From Gryganskiella cystojenkinii (lineage: Eukaryota; Mortierellomycota; Mortierellomycetes; Mortierellales; Mortierellaceae): 14,477 bases of DNA. Of the stretch, positions 8,801 through 14,477 are shown in pieces. Location of the stretch: NCBI GenBank assembly GCA_015852425.1, contig JAAAIG010000849.1:1-14477 (forward strand), read 5' to 3'. Every line of letters starts with the position of its first letter. Position 1 is the stretch's first letter. Both the position numbers and the translations under genes were made by a program. The notes beneath the pieces are model-generated. The model made no database searches. It was not told where the DNA came from and worked only from the letters and a program-made list of their open reading frames with translations.

Positions 8801-9732
8801 CTCGGGTTCGCTGATATGTGATGATCCCTCAAAAAATCGTGGTGTGTGGCTGCGAAGACTGTGTGTAATGTTGGGCGAGTGAGGCACATCTGGTTTGGAC
8901 TCTGAGAAATCGAACCACTATTTTGATGTTGGAAAAGAGTGATGAGGTCAGCGAGCCGTTTGTATACTGTGATACATTCCTGATCGTGTTCCTTGCTGTT
9001 ACTGCTGTGGTGTATTACCTGGATGCTCGTGTTCTGACAACCGATATACATGGTATTCAAGGCGTCCGAGAAGACGACGGAAAAGACGTCGCCCACATCC
9101 TGACTGGAATGAATATGATACAGGCATTTAAAGGTCGTCGTGTCCCAGACGCGAACTGTGCCATCTCCTGAAGAACTGAAGAGCCATTTGCCGTCCTCCC
9201 GCAGAGTCAGAGCGAGGATGCTTCCAAGATGCCCTTTCAGGTTGGCCTTGAGTTGAAAGTGTTCCAGATCCCAGACCTAGTATATTTTTTTTATATCGAT
9301 GCAATGAACAAACCAATCGTCAGTCATACCTTGTCAATAAAAAGGTCTTTTTTTTGGCCTGAAACTAAGGTGACACTGTGATCACGACATTTGAACCTAT
9401 TAAGGTTATGACTTGGCAAAGAGTACTTGTGGGGATACATACATGAATATCAGAGCCATGGGCACCCTGACCACCGCTGAACAGCAATGTTTCTGTGGCA
9501 GCGAGAGACAGGACCGAGTTCTCTTCTTGAGTCAGCGTGTGTAGACAGGACGAGATCTCCCTTGGAAGGGCGTGCATCGACGAGCTTCGGGACAGACTTG
9601 CTATTGTGGTCGAAAAAAGGCGTTTTGGTGTATGGGGGGTTAGATTGAATGAATGAATGTCTAGGAAGTGCTCATGAGAATTAAGGAAGGAGGGAATTGC
9701 ATATTCGTACACGTATCCTGGCGAGTGGACAT
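5883..9732 (-). CDS. DUG2: Dug2-type WD40-M20 peptidase-family protein of glutathione degradation
   Basis: Thirteen exons are read: 9732-9711, 9600-9443, 9276-9019, 8917-8657, 8521-8390, 8284-8234, 8129-8061, 7915-7799, 7705-7648, 7556-7254, 7158-6942, 6858-6306 and 6206-5883. They join to about 840 aa; yeast Dug2 is of similar size. Residues about 24-360 hold WD40 repeats (VWDLEHF, VWDTTTF, LWKLHKG, IFDLETF, LWSINKG). Residues about 378-840 are an M20 metallopeptidase domain with GHYDV (His457), GRGASDNKGP (Asp489), EGEEENGS (Glu522/523), GEDIPCLTYG (Asp557), HSGVDGG, REGGSVPA and SSDQAHLNNE (His803), so the metal ligands are intact. In yeast, Dug2 pairs with the amidotransferase Dug3 to cleave cytosolic glutathione, and Dug1 then splits Cys-Gly. 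The first 22-nt exon is uncertain: a simpler model starts at ATG 9577 (825 aa), and the frame is also open to ATG 9763. One intron (8389-8285) uses a GC donor. Confidence 0.93.
8285..8389 (-). other. GC-AG intron in DUG2
   Basis: The exon end and donor read AAG|GCAAGT and the acceptor is TTTTAG. This is the textbook form of the minor GC-AG class, with an otherwise perfect donor. Joining here keeps phase 0 and gives GGNIK|IFDLETF, as expected for a WD repeat. The nearest GT (three bases further) would change phase. Confidence 0.8.
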
Positions 9733-10481
9733 GACGAGTCGTGTGAATATGAAAAGTTGCCAAGGGTTGAGCGGAGAGAAAGAGTTGACGTGAAATGAAT
9801 TATTGAACGAAGAAACGAAAGGAAAGGATTTCGAGCAGAGGGAAAAGGAGGGACTGGAAAGAGTACTGAGGTTTCTGATCTCAGCCACCGGTGCCCTTTT
9901 CTATTCTTTTCATTTTTCATTTGTTTTTTGTGTCAACGACAACACGAACAAGACGCGAACGCTCCTTTTCTACTCTTACTTCCTCACTGTCCATTGCTAC
10001 TCTTGTACCCTTCCTGCTCTCTCCTAGGTAAAGACACGCCGCGACCGAAACCACATTCGTGGTCCATCGTTGCTTGATCCTCTGCGCTGTGCAATCGATC
10101 GCAAAGCCCCGTCTCTCCAAAAAAATGTTTTCGGCGTTTTTGCTCTCACACTCGAAAGACTGAAAAAAAAAATATCAACGGTTGGGAACCAACACTTGGG
10201 ACAGGATGGATGTGAATCGATGGATCAAACCTCTTCTCCTATCCAGGACCCCTTCCCTTCCTCCCTCGGGAACTTCAAGAATCCTAGTCCAAGAGAGGTT
10301 AAAACCGACACCAGCCCGCAATGTGGCCAGAAAATGCGCGTTCCAAGAAACCAGTCCGAAATAAAATCGCTTCACCATAAAAACCAAACCGTTTCTTCTC
10401 TTTCTTCCTTTCTTCCTTTCTTCCTTGATTCTCAATCGATTCTTCGCTCACAATCACGTATACATTTACAATTTCAAAAAC
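9733..10481. promoter_or_regulatory. Divergent promoter region, DUG2 / hexokinase
   Basis: About 750 bp lie between the divergent start codons. The plus side becomes pyrimidine-rich at 9955-10030 and again at 10385-10430, just upstream of hexokinase. The minus side is CT-rich at about 9740-9880 before DUG2. ACCAC-ATTC-GTGGT at 10050-10063 is a small inverted repeat that could be a factor site. Open frames on both strands here are low-complexity and show no domain, so I read the region as promoters and leaders without an extra gene. Confidence 0.55.
10401..10424 (+). repeat. Three tandem TTTCTTCC units in the hexokinase leader
   Basis: Exactly three 8-bp units lie 58 nt upstream of the hexokinase ATG, inside a longer CT-rich tract. 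Such tracts mark the core promoter or transcription-start zone of many fungal genes. The copy number may vary between strains. Confidence 0.8.
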
Positions 10482-12287
10482 ATGTCCGTGTCACGACCCC
10501 AGTCCGAGGCCATCAATCGCATCACCAAGGTCTTTGCCTTCCCAATCTCTGCCTACGATGGCCTCGTCGATCAGTTCATTAAGGAAATGCATGAGGGTCT
10601 CCAGGAAGAAAACCTTATGGTGAGAAATTACTTTTCAAATGGACATTTCGTCTCAATGCGAGTTAATGAGTGCATCAAAATTAACCTCACTGTCGCTTCT
10701 CGTTTTTGCAATGCTGTTCAGCCCATGATTCCCACGTTCGTCTACGAGTTGCCCACAGGAAACGAGACTGGCGATATCCTCTCACTCGATCTTGGTAAAT
10801 CACCCACAAAGGGATTTTATGTGGAATGAACCAGGCTATAGATATACTGTTTTTTCCATTGGAATCGCAAAAAACCCATCCAGTCGTCTTTCTGTTCATT
10901 GCATAGGTGGAACCAACTTGCGTGTCTGCAGAACCACACTTTCGGGAGAGGGCGTGTTTGATATCATTCACAAGAAATGGACCATCTCGGACGAACTCAA
11001 GAAAGGAGCCGGCGTCGCACTTTTTGCCTGGATCGCCGACAGGGTTGAAGAGTTCTTGTCATCATTTTGTCATTCAGGATATCCAAAGGGTACCTATCCT
11101 CTGGGAATGACGTTTTCGTTTCCTTGTGAACAGTTGGATATTAACGTGGGAAAGCTGATCACCTGGACCAAAGGTAAGTAAGATCAAGGCGTGCCGTGGC
11201 CAAGGCCCTCACATTTTTTTTGTAAACTGTAGAACTGCGCGATAAGCGATTTCTGTGTATTTTGTGAAGTGGGCTCTATCAAAATTCTTTTTTGCGTCGA
11301 TCTGATTTTTTGTCGTTATCTTTCTGGGGTTTCTAATATTTATCAGGTTTCCGTGGTCAGGACGTTGTTGGAAAGGACGTGGTCAAGATCCTTCAGGACC
11401 ATCTCGATGCCAAGAAGCTCAACATCAAGGTCAACTCGCTCATCAACGATACCGTTGGAACGCTTCTTGCCACGACCTATAAGCATCCGGGTTGTGAGAT
11501 CGGCATCATCTTTGGTACCGGTACCAACTGTGCCTACATGGAGGACCAAAGCGAGATTGCCAAGATCAAACCTGGTGCCGCCAACTTTACCTCGCCAACT
11601 GGTCAACAGATCATCAACACTGAATGGGGTGCGTTCGGAAATCTTTCTGGAGCACTGCCATCGAACGAATACGATACCCTCATGGATTCGCGATCCAGTC
11701 AGCCGGGCAAACAAATGTACGAAAAGATGGTCTCGGGTCTCTACATCTCGGAGTTGGCTCGTCTGGTGATTCATGATCTGGCAGCCAAGGGCGAGCTGTT
11801 TGCTGAGAACGGACCCAAAGCCAGGACGGATGAGTCCATGGGCCAGCTCGCGGTCAAGGAGCGGTTCGACGGTGCCATGATGGGAGCATTGGAAGGGGAT
11901 GAGTCTGCAGATCTGACTGCGATTCAGGATCATTTCCAAAAGTCTTATGGACTCCAGACCTCTCAGACGGACCGGGAGACGATCAAGGCCATCTGCGAGG
12001 TCATCTCGGCGCGCGCAGCTCGTCTCTCGGCTGTCGGCATTGCGGCGTTGATCAAGAAGCGTGAGCTCTTATCGCAGTCCAACAAGAAGATTGTGGTCGG
12101 TATCGATGGCAGTCTGTTCAACAAGTACCCTCATTTCCGTCGACATCTCGAAGGCGCGTTGCACGAGATCTTTGACCCAGCTACGGTCACGGCCAAGATT
12201 GAGCTTATTGGTGCAGAGGATGGAAGTGGTGTCGGTGGTGCTATTGCCGCGTACCTGTCTTGTAAGCATCATGGACATAGCGTGTAG
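10482..12287 (+). CDS. HXK: Hexokinase
   Basis: It phosphorylates glucose and related hexoses with ATP at the first step of glycolysis, in the cytosol. Four exons (10482-10619, 10722-10794, 10907-11173, 11347-12287) with GT-AG introns join to 1419 nt, 472 aa, the normal length for a fungal hexokinase. Motifs in order: MIPTFVYELPTG (48-59), the phosphate-binding LDLGGTN (68-74), the hexokinase signature LGMTFSFPCEQ (136-146), ITWTKGF (155-161), LINDTVGTL (191-199) with catalytic Asp194, IFGTGTN (214-220), and INTEWGAFG (249-257) with the sugar-binding Glu252. A C-terminal GIDGSLF and GAEDGSGVGGA complete the nucleotide site. ATG 10482 is preferred because it follows an A-rich leader and gives the usual N-terminus. 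An in-frame ATG at 10425 would add 19 residues encoded by the CT-rich leader, which is unlikely. It is divergent from DUG2. I cannot decide hexokinase versus glucokinase preference from sequence. Confidence 0.97.
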
Positions 12288-12380
12288 ATATGTACTCTGG
12301 CACATAGGCGAATAACTTGTCCCGTCTGCTCATTTAATGTCAATATGTGAGTCCAGACGCTCCAAAAAAACCCAAAAAAA

Positions 12381-12398
12381 AATAAAAATAAAAATAAA
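12381..12398 (+). terminator. Three tandem AATAAA poly(A) signals of hexokinase
   Basis: AATAAA occurs at 12381-12386, 12387-12392 and 12393-12398, back to back, about 94 nt after the TAG stop. A redundant or strong 3'-end signal is likely, although it could also be a slipped AATAAA microsatellite. Confidence 0.6.
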
Positions 12399-12814
12399 GA
12401 TGATGACGAAGAAATTATGTGGAGTGGTTGAACGCATTGGGCATCACTGTTGAAGAGGGATGTTGACTACAAACAAAACACGCTAAAAAACAACACCAGT
12501 AAACAAGGTGCTGCGAGCAAAGAGGTTACCGAGAATCGACCCCGAAAAGAGCTCCCCTCTCATTCTCTCTATCTGTGTTTCCTCTACTCTCGACGAGCAC
12601 ACAATACCTCCACGCCTCGTGCTGAAGGAATTCCAGTTACTCTCTTCGAAGAGACCCATACTATGCCATTAGAAGCTGTGGATGAAAAATAAAATAAAAA
12701 CGAGCTGCCAAAAAACCCCCCCTCATACAGATGCTCAGGGGTACGACCTGTCAAATACAATTCAGACCAGTGGCAAAAAAAACTGATGGTTCGGACTGAC
12801 TGACAATCTTCACC

Positions 12815-12848
12815 AGCGGCGAGAGCACCAGTGGCGAGCGGCGAGAGC
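12815..12848. repeat. Short direct repeat, AGCGGCGAGAGC twice
   Basis: Two perfect 12-bp copies start 22 bp apart, at 12815 and 12837. The sequence between them also resembles the first copy (CACCAGTGGCGAG against CACCAGCGGCGAG). It is a local GC-rich purine island in an AT-rich spacer. Confidence 0.7.
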
Positions 12849-13012
12849 GCCGAGATGAGAGGCACAAAAAAACGAGAAATGAAAAGAAAGAAGAAGAGAG
12901 CAGTAAAAGAGACAGAGAGGAAAGAGTGTGGACCGCCTCTTGGACCAGGCTCTCATGGACACACACTCGCAAAAGCATTTTTTTTTTATTTTTCACTCCA
13001 TGCTTGTTTTCC

Positions 13013-13074
13013 GTTCAGGCATTCTTGTCCTTGTGCCTGCTGCTGCCGATGTAGCCGCCCTTGTGTGCCTGAAC
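13013..13074. repeat. Inverted repeat with a 44-nt loop
   Basis: Perfect 9-bp arms GTTCAGGCA and TGCCTGAAC flank 44 nt that are GC-rich relative to the surroundings and carry two related words, CCTTGTGCCTG and CCTTGTGTGCCTG. It could form a hairpin in DNA or RNA. No known RNA family is recognised. Confidence 0.5.
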
Positions 13075-13434
13075 AGCGAATAATGAATCTTGCGTTTGTC
13101 TGTGAGCAAAAGGGAAGAAGAGAACTTTGAACGGAAGGAAACCAAAAGATATCTTGACTATTCAACCCACGCCCATTTCAATTTCGCTGCTGTCTCACAG
13201 CGCGGCTGTGTTTCCCAGTTCTTGTCTCGCTTTGTGTGCTTTTTATTCCTGCCATCCCTTCCTCTCTCACTCCTCCCCATCCATCCTCATTCACCCCTGG
13301 CTCTCCACGCCTCTTTCTTTCTCGCTCACCTTCCACACAGTCCCTCCAGTCCCTCGGAACCTGTATGGATTGACCCAATTCCACCTCCAGCCAAGGACAA
13401 GCCCTTTTTTAAATCAAGAATCACTCTCTTAGCC

Positions 13435-14477
13435 ATGAACAACCAGATGCCACCCATGAACATGCCGAGGCCAATGAACATGGCTCCGCCGAGGGTATTT
13501 ACCTTCTCTCTCTCTCTCTTCTTGGCGGCATGCATTGACCTTCATGATTGACTCCCTTCGGTTCTTAACTATTTTTTTTTGCTCATCGATCCCATTATGC
13601 ACTATAGCCGTTCTATCCCGGACCACCAAACCCTGGATTCAGTAACCAACTGCCATTGCGACCCATCCCTCCACATGTATGGTCTAGTCTCTTTTTTTTG
13701 CTCGAACGAACCAACCAGCAAACCAGCACAGGATCCTTCAATGCTCAGATCGCCGCAACGATAACCGTCGCCACTAACTGCAAAAAAAACTATTTTTGAT
13801 ATTCTCCTTCCTCCTCTCTCCTTCTTCCTCCCTCGATTTTCAATTATGTTTGAACAAAAAAGCTCCAACGCCCTCCGCTCGAACAGCCTCTGCTTTCCCC
13901 TCCAAGATCACAGAACCCTCTCGAGGATCTGATTGAAACAGAAAAGGAATACGTCCAGGATTTGAAGATCCTCTTACAGGTACGGAGACAGAAAGCCTTT
14001 GACTCCCTAGTTCCATTGGCGACCTGATCTGACAAAAAATAGCATTCACTGACTGGAGGAACCCTCTTTTTTTTTTCTCTCTCTCAATTTTTGTAGAGAG
14101 TCTCCGCTGGTTGGACACAGGAGGACTTTCCACCCAAAGAGGTGGACGAAATGCTTCGGGATATCGAGGTCATCCATGCCATTAACAGGAAACTGACCAA
14201 GAAACTGGAGGAAGTTCAAGCTAGTGCGGAGACGATGCAGGAACTGGGAAAAGCCCTGATGTGGTTTGTGGATGCGATGGAGGCACCCTATTCCAACTAT
14301 TGCAGGAACCATGTTCCTCTTCTCGACAACTGGCCCGAGATCATCAACAACTCCCGGTTGCAAAACATTCTCACTGTAAGTGATGACACCCGTTTCATGA
14401 GGTTTTCACTTTGCGTTATTATTATCTCTCTTTGCGCCAACTCGGGAACAGCCCAACAGAACCAAAAAAAAAAAAAA
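13435..14477 (+). CDS. RhoGEF (DH domain) protein, 5' part only
   Basis: Four exons are visible: 13435-13494, 13608-13676, 13863-13979 and 14097-14375. All introns are phase 0, giving 175 residues before the window ends in the next intron. Residues 1-62 are rich in Pro, Asn and Met (MNNQMPPMNMPRP, PFYPGPPNPGF, LLSPPRSQNP) and probably disordered. From residue 65 a Dbl-homology domain starts: LIETEKEYVQDLKILLQ is the conserved first helix, with its invariant Glu region. It is followed by VDEMLRDIEVIHAINRKL, LMWFVDAMEAPYSNYCRNH and the start of the next helix. DH domains load GTP onto Rho-family GTPases, usually with a PH domain after them, which would lie beyond the window. The exon 2-3 join is the least certain, since its acceptor AAAAAAAG is weak although a good pyrimidine tract precedes it. 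The start could lie upstream, because the frame is open to 13090. The subfamily cannot be named. Confidence 0.8.

Larger units (their letters stand above)
12399..13434. other. Intergenic region, hexokinase 3' flank to RhoGEF promoter
   Basis: About 1 kb has no supportable gene. Open frames of 60-150 codons on both strands are low-complexity (K/R/E-rich or S/L/F-rich). Visible structure includes a 12-bp direct repeat AGCGGCGAGAGC (12815-12826 and 12837-12848), an inverted repeat GTTCAGGCA/TGCCTGAAC (13013-13021 and 13066-13074), and a long CT-rich tract at about 13195-13350 typical of the promoter and leader of the gene that follows. The frame that runs into the RhoGEF start is open back to 13090, so a longer N-terminus is formally possible. 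Confidence 0.5.

Noticed and set aside
10070..10582. 170-codon plus-strand frame overlapping the hexokinase start
   Set aside because: It runs through the leader and into hexokinase exon 1 in the wrong frame, with no domain.
12450..13130. Several 80-100 codon frames on both strands after hexokinase
   Set aside because: They are low-complexity, mutually overlapping, and show no motif or convincing splice partners.
13740..13800. Extra exon of the RhoGEF starting after CACAG at about 13729
   Set aside because: Both usable frames meet stops and no acceptable GT donor follows; skipping it keeps phase 0 and a continuous proline-rich leader.
1..14477. CRISPR array, tRNA, rRNA, complete transposon, biosynthetic cluster or selfish system
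   Set aside because: No regularly spaced repeats, no cloverleaf, no rRNA core words and no transposase or tailoring enzymes were seen; the genes belong to unrelated housekeeping pathways.

Overview
The window reads as nuclear DNA of a filamentous fungus. Genes are separated by short AT-rich spacers, coding regions are cut by many short introns (about 80-190 nt, almost all GT-AG), promoters are pyrimidine-rich, and A/T homopolymers are frequent. The gene set (a WD40-M20 peptidase fusion of the Dug2 type, mevalonate kinase, hexokinase, a Dbl-type RhoGEF) fits a fungus. The intron density and T-runs suggest an early-diverging lineage such as Mucoromycota/Mortierellomycota, but that placement is inference. 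I see no operon, phage, CRISPR array, rRNA or tRNA.

Layout, left to right. 1-951: no convincing gene; 12-13 bp words occur twice in the same order, so it may be a decayed repeat. 952-1913 (-) and 2501-3393 (-): a tandem pair of split-barrel pyridoxamine-phosphate-oxidase-like proteins with a C-terminal membrane anchor and one intron at exactly the same place. The left copy has a one-base frame slip inside its conserved GTSCG motif. 3901-5783 (+): mevalonate kinase, seven exons, 397 aa. 5883-9732 (-): Dug2-type protein, 13 exons, about 840 aa, WD40 repeats followed by an M20 metallopeptidase domain. 10482-12287 (+): hexokinase, four exons, 472 aa. 12288-13434: about 1.15 kb without a supported gene. 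13435 to the right edge (+): the first four exons of a proline-rich, DH-domain RhoGEF, cut off by the end of the window, which is a poly-A run.

How the genes relate. The right PPOX-like gene and mevalonate kinase are divergent across about 0.5 kb. Mevalonate kinase and DUG2 converge with only 99 bp between stop codons. DUG2 and hexokinase diverge across about 0.75 kb. The genes serve different pathways: isoprenoid/sterol synthesis, glutathione breakdown, sugar phosphorylation and Rho signalling. I infer ordinary housekeeping neighbours rather than a co-ordinated cluster.

The most notable points are the frame slip in one of the duplicated PPOX-like genes, the recurrent phase-0 introns just before the W-D position of successive WD repeats in DUG2 (one of them a GC-AG intron), and the repeated words at the left edge. 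I did not find a clear previously undescribed system. All exon joins were read by eye from splice sites and protein continuity, without transcripts.
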